From Ricinus communis (lineage: Eukaryota > Streptophyta > Magnoliopsida > Malpighiales > Euphorbiaceae): 64,000 bases of DNA. The notes beneath the pieces are model-generated. The model made no database searches, was not told the DNA's origin, and worked only from the letters and a program-made list of their open reading frames with translations. Shown piece after piece: positions 1-13,080 of the stretch; position 1 is the first letter of the stretch; the number at the start of each line of letters is the position of its first letter. The stretch covers positions 6,386,001 through 6,450,000 of the forward strand of contig NC_063256.1 of assembly GCF_019578655.1 (NCBI RefSeq). The letters run 5' to 3'. The position numbers and the translations under genes are program-made.

Positions 1-766
1 TTTTAAGTAAACCGAGAAATTAATCTTTTCTCTGAGTTTAATTAGTCTTTTTCTCATAATAAACACACATAAAAATATATTTGTTCATTGTAATCTAGTT
101 TTACCTTCTAATAATAATGATTATGACAAATAAATAAATAAGCATGCATATAACTGACAAAATGGTGAATAAAGAAAAAAAAAATAAGGCTAAAGAATGA
201 TTATTTGCAAAATATGCAAGAAGGCGTTCAGTGCACTGGATAAATGGAGCTTGATTATTTGAACTGATTAATTTACGAGTTTAATTGAATTTTTATTATT
301 TTATATGTTAATATATCTGTACTAATTCAGGTATCAAATATATTATCAAAATTCAACAATTTTCTATGGAGTAGTTATATGGAGGTAAATCAAGTTTGAA
401 TGTATTATAAAATAGAGTTGGAGCTTAACAAATAAATCTGGAATTGAGTTAGATTTAAATTTATGCAGAGTTTCTCTTTATCTTTAGTTTCTCGCGTTAG
501 AATAGAAAGGGAGAAACCTTATCCTACCACCAGCATCTCTCATTATGATCTTCTGTGTGCAGAAACTTGAATAATGGTAAGGGGATTATACAGATGAGAT
601 AGAGATTTTCTGTTCCAATACTTGAAAGTCAGCCACTGACCGATGACTACTTGTGTGGAGAGAGTGGATATAGAGGAAGCCATGCATGCACGACTGATGA
701 GTGGTGCTTGCCTACCATGAACCCAATTCTTGAACAGATTGTTAGCTATTTTTTGCTATGTTTTTA

Positions 767-798
<32 letters not shown>

Positions 799-3700
799 TT
801 ATATTTTGGAGACTACCTAATAGTCTTTTGAGCTGGTTCTTTTTCACAACATATCACTGGAGCGACTCATTTTTATGTATAATTTTGTTCTAACCATTGT
901 GTAACTCCCAAAGAAATTTCTTAGCCACTTTTAAATGAGGTCAATTATGATAAATTAATCTATGACGTTCAGCCAGTATATACATTAATAAAAAGGATGA
1001 GTGCTTGCATGACATGTTTGTATTGGGATAAGTAACGTCTTTTTTTCGTCCCGTGACAGATGAATTTCTCTATTGTCATTGTTGATTCAGTTGATAAAAG
1101 TTATGCTCATTTTACTGGTTAAAGTTAGATTACAAGCAAGATATTTCATTTGTTTTTCTTTTTAGTTCCGGTATTAATATAGTTTATCTTTAACTAGATC
1201 AAATATATTAACTTAGTATAACGAACAAAAGTACATTAATATCCCACATAATTGATAAATCAGCATAGAAGTATTAATAATAAGCATTATTGAAGTATAT
1301 TGCTCATATGTGTATAAAATGTAAATTCTACTGAGGAGACAGTTTCTTTTCTTTAAAAAAAAAAAAGAAAAAAAGACAAGCAATCTAATTTTGGGTTGGG
1401 AAGGGAAGAAAATAATTCCTGAAACAAAGAGCAAAGCAATGTATCAATCATTATGTCTGCTTGAAGATGCAGTGTTTATTACTCTCTCAGTGCTTAAAAA
1501 TGGGGTCCCTGTCATTGTGAAGCAAGAAAAATAATTGGGTAATGGGTAGAACTTGAAAGCTCTATATAGCATGGAATCATTAGAAAGCCCACAGGGACAT
1601 TAACAATTGGCCCATTACCAAGAAACATTATTTACGACCTGGAATAATTGCTTAATCAATGAGCACCTTTAATTGCTGCAAGAGCCTTAAAGATTGGGTT
1701 AATTAGGAACCCTTTTGAAAGAAGAAGCAACACAATAAAGATATCAGATTTGAGGGCCCCTACTTAACGCCTGAGAAAAGAAGTTTTGTAACCCATAGTT
1801 TAACACAAAGTTGTAGCCAACTACCTAATGGAAACACTCTGCTTTTAGTCTAATGCCACTTTAGAAACATATCTCACTGTTCAAATTTCAACAAAGCAAA
1901 AGCAGGATGTTAACTAAAGTTCCGTCCACTTTAGAATATTTTACCATTTAACTTTTATGATGTAAAATCGTAACAACCCAAATTTTGTGTCTTAAGCAAC
2001 ATATTAATAACATATTTGTAAAACCTCTATAAACTAATCGAGGTTGGTTTGTATTTTTATGTAAATCAAGATGATTGATTCATTTGGTCTAAGTAACATC
2101 TTTTCTTCCATTGTCCTACTAGCTGATGCTTCTTGTGAAAGAGAGATACAAGAACACAGAGACGAGCAGTTAAAAGGGGGAAAAGAAAGAACCAAGGATA
2201 AAAAAGAAAAGAAAAGAAAAATTAAAGTGTTTGACCTAAAATAAGAAAAGTGGTTATGATTGGAAGTGGGATTTTAGACCTTTTTTTCAAGTTTTGACAG
2301 ATTGCCAACTGGGAAGCCCCCAACTAAACCAAGACAAGAACCCAGTTAAAAAAAAAAGGAAGTAATAGCTATGAGATTGACCTGACCACCCCTAGCAAAG
2401 GACAGGAATTTGCTTTGCATGTGCTTAAAAACTTTATGTTTCCCAGTCCCACCTAATCCCATTTTTCTTTAACATAATCATACTTAACTAAACTAGGAGA
2501 ATACAAGTGATTCCCTCCATTTTGCCAAGCCTAAGTTATGTTCATTCCTGAAGATGCAAAATTCTTTCATTCAGAGATTGGAAACATGGGTTTATTAAAA
2601 TGATGTCGAGTATTAATAAGTTATGTTCATGTCGAATTATGGTAATTGAGGCTAAATTAATGAATAAATTAGGGGTAGGAGAAGGATATGTCTCCTAGTA
2701 GTCGCAAATGGGGAATGAATGATAGTTCGGAGATGCAGCTGTCCTTAAATGGTGATCTTACAATCAGGCCCGTGCATTTATAAAGCTGATGATAAAGCAT
2801 AGGACCATCTCCATGATTTTCCCTTTCCAGATCATTTAAAGAAAAAAAAAAAAAAACAACGAGGGAAGTAAAATCAACAACAAAATCATACACTATTTAT
2901 TTATTTGAATTTTTTCCTTATGAAAGATGTAATACAAGCATTATTACTAGCGGTTCTCTTATTTATTATTTTAAAAATTAATATATATTATTAGAATTAT
3001 AACTTTTAAAATAATGTAAACATTCAGACCTGTTAATTAATTGCAACATATAATTATTTAAATTGTTTATGAGTCGGACAATATATTGCATCATTTATTT
3101 TTATTTTTTACTAACTAATTTTTGTAGATTATAAATAAGGAGACTCAAAATCCCAATTATCTCCACTTCTTAATTAGTAAATAATGCATTAATATATATG
3201 TATATCTAATTCTTTCTTCCCTAGCTAATTTTATTAGCAACAAAATCTACCAATTATGTGATGATAAGTAATTGAGAATGTCTTTACAAAATAATTAAAC
3301 TATTTGACTATATCAAAAAGAAAAACTAATTGACTTGGTTCCTATTCTGTAATTACAAATTAGCAGTTCAAGTTATGAAGAGACGGGTTCTTACTACAAT
3401 CAGAAACAAAAAGAAAAGGTTTGTCTGAAAGCTTAACTTAATTGTGTGATCGGCTGCCATATGGGCATGTGTCCCTTCTTCTTGCTTGGTGTCCAAGACT
3501 TGAAATAAAATAAAATGGTCTGTCGGAAAGCTTAAAACACAGAAATGGAAAGAGTATAAATAAAAGGTCCATATTTTGGAACAGCTGAGTGCTAAATTAC
3601 TGGCTCGTCAGAGACTGAATAAGTAAAAAGAAACAAAAAACAAAAAAACCCATTTATTAAATTGAAATAATTCGCATACATATCTTTCTAAAATTCTATA

Positions 3701-4640
3701 AATTAACTAGCATCTTGATTTTTTATGCATTTTTAAAAATGTTGTTAATATTTATCTCATATCATAATTTAATCGAGTAGTTTCCTTATCATTTATATTG
3801 AATCTTGAGTATTCTGTCAAAAATAAGAGCTTTTTTAATAATAATAACAACTTCACAGTAAGTTTTTTTTATCTCATAAAGAAACAGTGAATTTCTTTTA
3901 AAGGAAAAAACAGAAACACAAAAAACATGGATGGAATCCTTAAAGCCACGTAAAAAGACAAAGAAGCAATTTGATGGAGAACTGTGAGCTGGCATCCATC
4001 GGGGCTCACGAAAGCCATGCTTCTGCTCTCTCTTTCAATACACCTCAACTCTCAACTTTACGTGTCAACCCATCCTTTGCCCGTGACATTCAATACTATA
4101 CCACCTTCGTTCACTCTATCCTACACAGCTTTCTTCCCTTTTTAGGAACCAACCTCTCCGTCACGTGACCCTCTATCCGAAGCACCACTCCCGTACCTAA
4201 TAAAACACCCACACTCGACACTTCTACTCGAGGCTCGGACAACCGTTTGACTCCGAACGTGACCATCGGTACAGAAACAAAAAAAGAACATTAGTTAACA
4301 CTAGAAAAATGAAAATAATCAATAAAATATCATAAACAGTAAATCACACACATACAGAGACAGAAACTAGTTGCTTGTACAGAACATAGAGAAGCCACTT
4401 AAGTAAGTTAAGTTTCCATCTTCTTTGAGAAGCCATAGCAAAATTCTTGAGAGAGAAACAAAGATTGAAGAAGAAGATTTGAAAGAGAAAGAAATAAAAG
4501 AAAAAAGAACATATGTTGTTGCTTCTCTTCAAAGCCACGATCTTTTGATGCTGATTGTTGTTTCGCCATTAAAAGCTTTCACGCCATTCCCCCACGAGAA
4601 ATCGGCACGCTTCACTCACGGAAAAGCAGTTCTTCTCGAG
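1..4640. other. AT-rich intergenic region without a recognisable gene
   Basis: No open frame here has a recognisable domain or plausible plant coding structure. The stretch has poly-A/poly-T tracts, a compound microsatellite near 767-799 and purine-rich blocks near 2160-2225. The last few hundred bases (about 4300-4640) become pyrimidine/purine-asymmetric and probably belong to the promoter of the LRR gene that follows. I saw no tRNA, rRNA or known microRNA sequence. Confidence 0.6.
767..799. repeat. Compound (CT)n-(TA)n microsatellite
   Basis: A run of CT dinucleotides passes directly into a run of TA dinucleotides. It is a simple-sequence repeat in intergenic DNA, likely to vary in length between individuals. 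Confidence 0.9.
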
Positions 4641-4650
4641 CTATATATAC
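4641..4650 (+). promoter_or_regulatory. Probable TATA box of the LRR gene
   Basis: The sequence CTATATATAC lies about 55 nt upstream of the LRR gene start codon at 4701. This matches a plant TATA element, with transcription expected to start roughly 30 nt downstream (about 4675) and a very short leader. It is supported only by motif and spacing. Confidence 0.6.
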
Positions 4651-4700
4651 ACACACGTACTCCCACTGTCTTCTTCGCTTAGCTTCACCCGTCGTCGAAA

Positions 4701-5903
4701 ATGGGAAACATCAAGTTGATCAAAACTACATTCTCTGGCTACATTTTGCTGGGTACATGTCTACTCCAATTAGTGCATGCAATTTTAGACCCAATGGATT
4801 TCTTGGCTCTACAGTCAATCAGAAAGTCATTAGAGGACATGCCTGGCTCCAACTTCTTTACTTCTTGGGACTTCACTTCCGATCCTTGTAACTTCGCTGG
4901 TGTCTACTGTGATGCTGACAAAGTCATCGCTCTTAATCTCGGCGATCCAAGAGCCGGTTCATCTGGTCTAACCGGACGCCTTGACCCTGCTATCGGTAAA
5001 CTTTCTGCTTTAGCTGAGCTCTCCATTGTACCTGGCAGAATAATCGGTTCTCTCCCGCAATCTCTCTCTCAGCTAAAAGGCCTCCGTTTTCTAGCCGTTA
5101 GTAGAAACTTCCTCTCCGGTGAGATTCCGGCATCTCTTGGCCAGTTACGCAATCTCAAAACACTTGATCTCAGCTACAATCAACTCACCGGCCCTATTCC
5201 TCATTCAATCGGTACTATACCACAACTCTCTAATGTCATTCTCTGCCATAACCGTCTCAGCGGTTCGGTTCCTGCATTCCTATCCCAAACCTTAACTCGG
5301 CTCGATTTGAAACACAATGATCTCTCCGGTTCACTGTCGCCCTATGCACTCCCTCCTTCGGTTCAATACCTTTCTCTTGCTTGGAACAGGCTGAGTGGGC
5401 CAGTGGACCGGTTATTAAACCGGTTAAACCAGCTAAACTATCTAGACCTGAGTATGAACCAGTTTACGGGTGGAATTCCGGGTCGAGTTTTTACATATCC
5501 TATAAGTAATCTTCAATTGCAGAGAAATTTGTTTTGCGGTCCGGTTCAACCCAGTGATCAAGTGATAATAGGGACCGTTGATCTCAGTTACAACAGATTA
5601 TCGGGTCAGATATCGCCCTTGTTTTCGAGCGTACAGAATTTGTACTTGAATAATAACCGGTTTACGGGTCAGGTTCCAGGAAGTTTCGTGGACCGGTTAT
5701 TGGCTGCGAGTATACAAATATTGTACTTGCAGCATAATTATTTAACCGGGATTGAGATTAATCCAACGGCTGAGATTCCATTGAGCAGTTCTTTGTGTTT
5801 GCAGTATAATTGTATGGTCCCGCCGGTACAGACTCCATGCCCGCTGAAGGCTGGGAAGCAGAAGACTAGACCTACAGCACAGTGCAGCGAGTGGAAAGGG
5901 TAA
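4701..5903 (+). CDS. Secreted leucine-rich-repeat protein, intronless, 400 aa
   Basis: The protein begins with a hydrophobic secretion signal (about residues 10-27). An LRR N-terminal cap follows, with a leucine-rich start and the conserved WDFTSDPCNFAGVYC stretch near residues 56-70. About ten plant extracellular-type LRRs follow to about residue 350, with repeated LxxLDLSxNxLTGxIP-like units. The C-terminal part has paired cysteines (LQYNC, QTPC, AQCSE). There is no transmembrane segment and no kinase, so it is probably an apoplastic or wall-associated LRR protein rather than a receptor kinase. PGIP and DRT100-like proteins share this architecture, but I cannot name the orthologue. The start is the first ATG after a TATA box about 55 nt upstream. 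No intron is needed: the frame is open throughout and codon use looks ordinary. Ligand or partner unknown. Confidence 0.88.
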   Translation: MGNIKLIKTTFSGYILLGTCLLQLVHAILDPMDFLALQSIRKSLEDMPGSNFFTSWDFTSDPCNFAGVYCDADKVIALNLGDPRAGSSGLTGRLDPAIGKLSALAELSIVPGRIIGSLPQSLSQLKGLRFLAVSRNFLSGEIPASLGQLRNLKTLDLSYNQLTGPIPHSIGTIPQLSNVILCHNRLSGSVPAFLSQTLTRLDLKHNDLSGSLSPYALPPSVQYLSLAWNRLSGPVDRLLNRLNQLNYLDLSMNQFTGGIPGRVFTYPISNLQLQRNLFCGPVQPSDQVIIGTVDLSYNRLSGQISPLFSSVQNLYLNNNRFTGQVPGSFVDRLLAASIQILYLQHNYLTGIEINPTAEIPLSSSLCLQYNCMVPPVQTPCPLKAGKQKTRPTAQCSEWKG

Positions 5904-8436
5904 AGTTGGAAATTTTGGGATTATTTTTAATTTGTTCTATTTTTATTTTCAATTCATTGATTTATTATTTTGGTTAAAATTTAAGGGGAATGATAAAAGG
6001 AAGAAGATTTGTGGATATTTATGAGAATTGTAGTTATTCTGGGTTCTTTTTTTTTTTTTTTTTTTCTTTTCAAGGATTTCCATGTTGCTATTAATTAATA
6101 TATATATATATAACATTTTTGTTACGAGTAATAAAGCATCTGTGGACCGTTACTGCTTATTTTGGTAATGTAAATATTAATATACTTTGCCTTTTTGTGT
6201 ATATTCTTTTATTTGGTTTGGCTTCTTATGCCTGAACCGTAGTAGAGGACGAACCATCTATAATAACCCCATGAGAAATTCTTTTTGCCTGAACTTCAGT
6301 CCATCTTATATGACATAAACTCCATTAAATCTATGCGTGGACCATCATGGGTTTGTTTCTCATATCTAAAAATTTTGAAGGATTGTTTTAAAAATAAAAA
6401 ATAGAAACTATAAGCTAATGGGTACGTGTTGAATGTTAAAAAGAATCTTCTTTTCTTGGTTTGAAGAATAGAAATAAAAACAAGATTGACTGAAAGGTCA
6501 GCAACAAAAATTGGTGAGGAGACGAAAGGTGGTTAATTTGATAGTACATTTTTAAACTCATATGAGGAGATGGCAGTTCGGCTGGGTGCATTTCTAAAGA
6601 TTCATTTCCTTTTTCTTTTGCAAGTTTATGCTTGTAGATGTCCTAATATTACAGGAGACCGGACATTCTTTTTCGGATTTATACTGCAGTAGGGATAGGG
6701 GATATGTTGAGGATGTACAAAATTTTCCAATCTAAATAGGCAAAAATATCGCCATTACTGAAAATATTGAAAACAGCATCTCATTGTTATAGAAATTGGA
6801 TAACTCTTTCCCTTGAAGACCTTAATCAAGACTTTTAGCATTTTCACTTTTCAAAAGAAAAGGGTGTTAACATTCCGGATTTATTTGCATTATAATTAAG
6901 GCTTAAAAAGACTCCAACACGTTTGTAAGCTCATTTAGGGAACTAATTAAAAGGGAAATTACAAAAGATACTGGCTTTTTTAAATAATATCATTTATATG
7001 GATTTTTTTTTTCTTTTTTAGATATATACAATCAACAATTCAAAAATACTCTTTTTTTTTTCTTTTTTTATGGGATTGTCTACAAAAAAGCTATATTCTC
7101 TTTTTTCTACAAGAAAATTACCAACACTTTTACACAATAATTAGCATCGTCGTAGAATCTGAAAGAACTCAACTTATTATCGACATCGATTTGTTTATTT
7201 CGGCGATGCTTATTCTTTCCTCGGTCGCCTCTCCTTTAACAAAGACAACCATCCTCCCCTCATGTCATCGATTCTCTAAAGAATTTTATAGATTGAGTTT
7301 GTATGGATTTTAGGAGTGGGTGGATTTGTATGGATGAGTTTATGTGATTTACCCTTTTAGCATTAAAATGTTTAAAGAAATAGATTATTGTAATTGATAT
7401 TTGAACATTTAAGGTGTTTGATGAATTTCTGAATAGTATTTTTTTTTATATTTTTGGTGATGGTTGTAATGTGTATGATGTTTATGAGTTTGATATTATA
7501 TTTAAAAAAATACATATGTTATATATATATATCAAAATATGTATATAGTAACTATTTTCATACAATTTTAGAAAGATAAAATTTTATTTGTAATTTTATT
7601 ATTTTGATATGCTAGAAAATTTTATGTGTTGTGGTACATACCTTGTTGTTTTATTTTTATTTTTATATTTAGAAATATATAGTAAATAAGGAGAAGGAAA
7701 CAATACATTTCTTGGATGATCAAATAAAGAGTACGTGGGTTATTATACAACTAGTAAATTAATGAGATGACATAGAGCATTAATTCAAGACTTGCTAGTT
7801 AATTATTCAGTTTAATTTATTTTTTTATTTTGTAATGATGCTAACTATGTATAGACAAGAAATAATATGACCATTTAAGTTGGTTAATAAATTAAATGAT
7901 AATATATTTTGTACTAATAATATTTGATATATACTTGTTCTAAGAAATTAGTAACACTTTTTGAATAGTGACCAAACTTATATCTAAGTATATATACCAA
8001 TAAATCAAAAAACAGTTTCAGGTATTATTTATATAACATATACTATTTACTATAATTTTTTTGTGGTTTTTTTTATAAATATATAAATATAGTTAGTATC
8101 TTATATATAAGAAATATCTATTAAAATAAATTGAATATATTCTATTATTTTGAATAAACACTGATATTATATCTTTGTTACTGAAAAAGAAATTAAATTT
8201 CAGAATAAAAACATGTTAAACAAATTGAGATTTTGATTAAAAGTTACCTAACATATATCTAATATATAACTAATGTATACATTTTATATCCAACATATAA
8301 TAAAATAAATGTAATATATAATATTGCCTAAGAGTTTATCTTTTTATTTTTATAAATATGTAATCTAAATTAATTAAAATAGTTGCGGATACTAAATATA
8401 TATTTAATGTATACCATGTTTTAGAATTCTTAATTA

Positions 8437-8463
8437 ATATATATATATATATATATATATATC
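8437..8463. repeat. (AT)n microsatellite
   Basis: An uninterrupted AT dinucleotide run inside a larger, very AT-rich block (about 7370-8880). Confidence 0.9.
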
Positions 8464-9988
8464 CAATACATATTTAATATATTATTTTTTTACTGTATAT
8501 TTATAGAAAAAGTTATCTTTATGATGATTTTTAGACTCTTTTTAAATAAATATGATTTATATATAAAATAAATTATATTTCTAATGAATAATTTTAGATA
8601 CTAGTTACGTATATATTCGGTTCTTCAATTATTTGACATGCAATCAAATTAATATTATTGAATTGATATTAAATATATGTCAAATATATACTAAATATCA
8701 AATATCATAAAAATTATGAAAATATATACCAAATTACTAATAACATATACAATTTTAATATCTAAGATATACCAGCATATTTTTTAAAATAATTTTTCAA
8801 TTTACAGTATTTTTTTATAAAAAATTAATAGTAAAAATGATATTTTCAACTTTTTTTTTTTTTATATTTATGAAAGAATGCCCTAACTAAAACCATCCAT
8901 TTGGGTCCACTTTGTTAAATAATTGCATGGAAATGAGTGCGGTTGATTGCACCAAACACAACAACCAAAGTACCCACTCTCATCAATCATCGTATTCATA
9001 TGCATGTGTGGTGTGATAAATACACAAAGCATTAGGCAATCCTCCTTGGTAGAGCTAAGTTGGTCTTTTTGGAATTTGCACTCTCCTTTTGCTTTGCTTC
9101 TATAACCAGCATGCATGCACATAGACAGTTATTTCCCTAAGTTGTTCTGTCATTATCATCCAGCCATGGCTATTCCTTTTGCGATGCAACCTCTTCTTTT
9201 TTCTTTTAGCTTACGATACAGTTTCTAAGAGTACTCCCATATAAGCACACCTTAGCCAAGATTTACCATAATTAGGCATTCTACATACTCTATTTATCGA
9301 TTTAACATCATTACATTAATTTATTTGTCATTAGTCGAGAATCTGCACTGTAACACGATGACTGTAGCTTAAAACTCGTTATGCAGTGATTCCTTTTTAT
9401 TGATAGACATAAAAGAAGAAGGTATACATTAAGATAAATTTATTCCGACACTAAGCATTTATTGGGTGGAATGTCATTACAAATATTTGCAAGTACTGAT
9501 TTTATTTTGCCTAGAGTGTGAGGTACAACTACACAGAGGCATTGGTGGTTTACTATTATGAAGCTGCTATGTTTATTTGGAGAAGAGTATTGCATTTACC
9601 CTAAGGCTAAGGGGAAAGGGAAGTGATGATGGCATGTGCAATAAAGGCTCAATGGCTATGGAGGGTAGCGGCCGATTGCATCTTGCACCATACAATACTA
9701 AATTGGGTTCTCACTTCACTACAAAATGGCAAGTATAATCCCAACTACATGCCTGAGGAGGGAGTTATTTATTGGGCTATCCAATACCCGTATGAAACTT
9801 GAACTAACAAGTTCAATTTCCAAAGTAACAAGATTAAATTTACTAGTTCGATTCATAAAATAATTTTCCAGTGATAAGGGATAATAAGAGAGATAGATTG
9901 CTTAACTGAATAACAAATGAAAAGAGAAAATTAGAGTCACGTCTATGTTTTATCATTTGTTTACACCCCCCAGGACTCTTGCCCCTTT

Positions 9989-10046
9989 CACTAAATTAGG
10001 TTGCTAAGTATTGGGTTCACTAAATTAGGTTGCCAAGTATTGGGTC
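9989..10046. repeat. 29-bp tandem duplication, two copies
   Basis: Two adjacent copies of a 29-nt unit that begins CACTAAATTAGGTTG start at 9989 and 10018. They differ by a T/C change in the middle (GCTAAG versus GCCAAG) and one at the last base. This looks like a small recent local duplication in non-coding DNA. Confidence 0.85.
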
Positions 10047-11096
10047 CTTTTTTTCTGAACAGAAGGTACCCAAGCAGTTACTTGGGTCTAGTCTGCATGG
10101 GGTTGAATCCATATTTTGATCAATTTAAAAGCAATTACGTTTGCATATGCCCCAGAAGATCACTCTTTCTTTCTTCTTTTTGTCCCTGATTATTTTAACA
10201 AAGCTTGCACATGGGGAAGAGTACATTCTATTAAAAGACTATTAACAGCACACAAGCAAAAACTGAAAACCTTGATCGGAATTCCACTAGCTACATACGC
10301 CATCAGGAATTTACTATGCCCAATAAAATTCTGCAGTGAAAGCAACATGGTAGCTTTCCACTTCAATAGCAAAGCTCGCATCCACCAGCCAAGCCTTACA
10401 TTAGTCTCAATCATCTCAGGACCACAGTTACAAAATTTCAGAAAATTACAAGAACATGGTCAGACACCACCTTAGATATTGACAGCTAACTATCACCCTT
10501 GACTCCTGCTTCCAAATTAACTTCTTGTGAGCTGACTGAAGCCTTATCATGTTATCCTTTCACCACAAAGCAATAAATAGAAATAACAACTTCACACATC
10601 CATATTTTTTCTTTTGAGATGTACACATCCATAATTAATCTGCGTGCACGCAAGTGCTAAGAAGGCATGTCTCATCTGTTCTGCTCTTGGGATTATGTGC
10701 AAAAACTAACAGCAATGTTTATAAAGTTAGTAAAACAGATACTACATCAATTGCACCATTCAAATATCAGCTGTGTACAATTCATCTATCATGCCCATTT
10801 ACTAAATTTTACATATAGATTTGTATTAAAGGGGGAATGACCCTGGAGACAAATAGGAAGCATAAACTAGAAATACAGGGCATCCTATTCAGGTAATGTA
10901 TTTTGGTAATTGAAAAGGCAAACAAGATTAACTTAAAAGTTTTGCAGAAGCATGATACAGAAATGCTTATTCACATTGTTGCTCCACCGACATACAAGCT
11001 TTCAGGATGTTAAAGTAGGCTCAAACCTAGAACTGCAGCTATAAAAGGAGTCTCACTAACACCAGTCTTTCGATCTCTCTGTTTATGTCACATTAC

Positions 11097-13080
11097 TTAT
11101 TGAATCAGAGGAATTGCTCCACCTGCCGCAATAATCTGTTGCTCCAGCTGCAGTGACCAAACCAAAAGAGGGGAAAAAAGTGAAAAGCATAAATCATAGA
11201 ATGGAGCAAAGCAGCCACCTCAAGGAGTTCTTATGATCCAAAGAATAGGAAAAATGTAAAGAGAATTTCCCCATAATCCTTCTTTACAGAACAGGATGAG
11301 ACACCACAAACTTAATCAAATGAAGTTACAAATGTCACAGTGGACAAGCAAAGTTGGACTTTCAGTGTTATGAAGTTATATTAAACAATCGCAATAATTG
11401 CACTAGGATAAAACATATGTTAGAGGATCTTCCTAGGACTGCTAGCAAATTTTAAAATAGTTTCTTTAACTTACGCGAAATAAAGTTTGGAGCTTGATCT
11501 TCAATTGAGCATACTCTTGGTTCACTTGTTGGAGGCATCTCAAACACCTGCACCAACATTATTTAGTCAATCAAATTCCTTCACAGCCAAATCACATTGG
11601 ATTCACATGACTGTATCTTAAAATTAAAACAGACAAACTCCATAATAAGAATCCATAAAACTGCATCATTTTTCCAAAACTAGCAACTGCTTAATAAATT
11701 GAAAAAGATTTCCTCTATTCAAGACCACACTTCTAACTTCTGAATGTCTGGCCAGAACATATTCTTTTGGTTTTCTCTAAATGCATTACAAAGGTTTGTG
11801 ATGGTACAAGTATAAATTGAATGAACCATATGAATTTTACATAGCAATAAGAGGAAAAAGAAAAACAAAAGGAAGAGAGGAGGAGGAGAAGAAGAAGAAG
11901 AAGAAGAAGAAGAAGAACATTATGATGATGAGAATGAGTATTAAGTCAAGCTCACCCTTCACGGTCTTGAGACTCGCAATAAGTTCTGAAGGCGATGCAC
12001 ACATTTTTAATTCTTGCAGCACCCATGCTGTTAGGCATAGAAAGTAATGATTTCGTGTATTCATTATGGGAAAAAAAACAAGCAAGAAAATAAATAAATG
12101 AATAAGTAAAAGTTCAACTTAGACAATATTATCATGACAGACAAAAAAAAAAAAAAATCAAGTCATTAGCTAGTTGCATTTGATCATTTTAGTCAACCTC
12201 TGAAAATCTAATCATTTTCGTAATACTTAGAATAGAAAGCATGGCAGTAGGTTGTGACTATTATGTTATCGCCGCAGCGCCCCTTCCTGTTAGACAATAC
12301 TTTCGAAAAAGTTTACAGCATCATCTTAGAAACATTTGTTGCAGCAATTATCAATTCCCTAATGGTCTTATTATTAAATAATGCGCAAATGGAAGAATAA
12401 AAATACAATTATAACAACAAATGACACATACCTGGAACTACTGCCCTTCAATTGATGAACATGAGAATCTACCTGTTTAAAATCCACAGCCCGTGGTTCT
12501 CTGAAAATATAAGAAACAGCCCAATTAAGCAAAAAATCTCAACAAATAAATTTCCTTCTTCCTAAACAATCACCTTATTTCAAAATTAGTTAAGCAATCT
12601 AATATAACAAATCCAAGAAATTGAAGGACAAAATACACTTACAGAGCTCTGGCCATATTGTTAACAAGCTTCTCACAATCTTCAAAGAAAAGAGAAGCAA
12701 CCTCCATCACAAAATCAGGACTGCTCTCATCTTGCAGCTTCTGCAGCTGAGTAAACTGATCATCCACATATCCCTTTACAAAAACCAACAAAAACCCATC
12801 ACCACAAACCCCAAAAATACTTCTCTAAAAAATGGAACTTTGAAGATTATTCAAAGTTAGGAGTACCCATATCATATCTATCATATCACATCAAAAAATT
12901 TGTATCTTTAGCTTTAATAATATGCCAAGAAAACACTTCCCATACAATCTTTAACAAACAAATCAGATAAATTATACTCATATATATTTAAATTTGTATG
13001 AAACATGACAAACTAACCTCTCGATATAAAGAAGCTGTGAAATCAGCAATACTTCTCTGCCACTGACTGATAAGGTCCAT
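11097..13080 (-). CDS. AHP1: Histidine-containing phosphotransfer protein (AHP1-like), 152 aa, six exons
   Basis: This is a His-phosphotransmitter of the cytokinin two-component relay. It carries phosphate from hybrid histidine kinase receptors to response regulators, moving between cytosol and nucleus. Exons read leftward: 13018-13080, 12643-12773, 12432-12500, 11956-12027, 11475-11547, 11097-11147, totalling 459 nt in frame with GT-AG introns. The N-terminus ([21 protein letters not shown]) and [13 protein letters not shown] match the plant AHP fold. The HPt motif HQLKGSSS places the phospho-accepting histidine at residue 80, so this is an active-type AHP, not the AHP6 pseudo-type that lacks it. 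The later blocks KNVCIAFR and [16 protein letters not shown] and a C-terminal LEQQII tail are also typical. Length fits the family (about 150 aa). The AHP1/2/3/5 branch is sure; the exact number is an inference. Confidence 0.93.
11878..11917. repeat. (GAA)n microsatellite in an AHP intron
   Basis: A GAA/AAG repeat lies in the intron between exons 4 and 5 of the AHP gene. On the gene's sense strand it reads as a pyrimidine (TTC) tract about 40 nt downstream of the exon 4 splice donor. It yields long lysine/glutamate-like open frames that are low-complexity artefacts. Confidence 0.88.

Larger units (their letters stand above)
5904..11096. other. AT-rich intergenic region
   Basis: The first few hundred bases are probably the LRR gene 3' UTR, including a long T-run near 6050-6066. 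Positions about 7370-8880 are extremely AT-rich with repeated TATATA, ATATATC and AATATAT words and no open frame of note. Positions 9989-10046 hold a 29-bp tandem duplication. About 10,000-11,090 may hold the 3' UTR of the AHP gene, which is read leftward. No other gene, tRNA or recognisable transposon was found. Confidence 0.55.

Noticed and set aside
11837..12085. Open frames through the GAA/TTC repeat
   Set aside because: Low-complexity translation of a microsatellite within an AHP intron and exon 4, not a gene.
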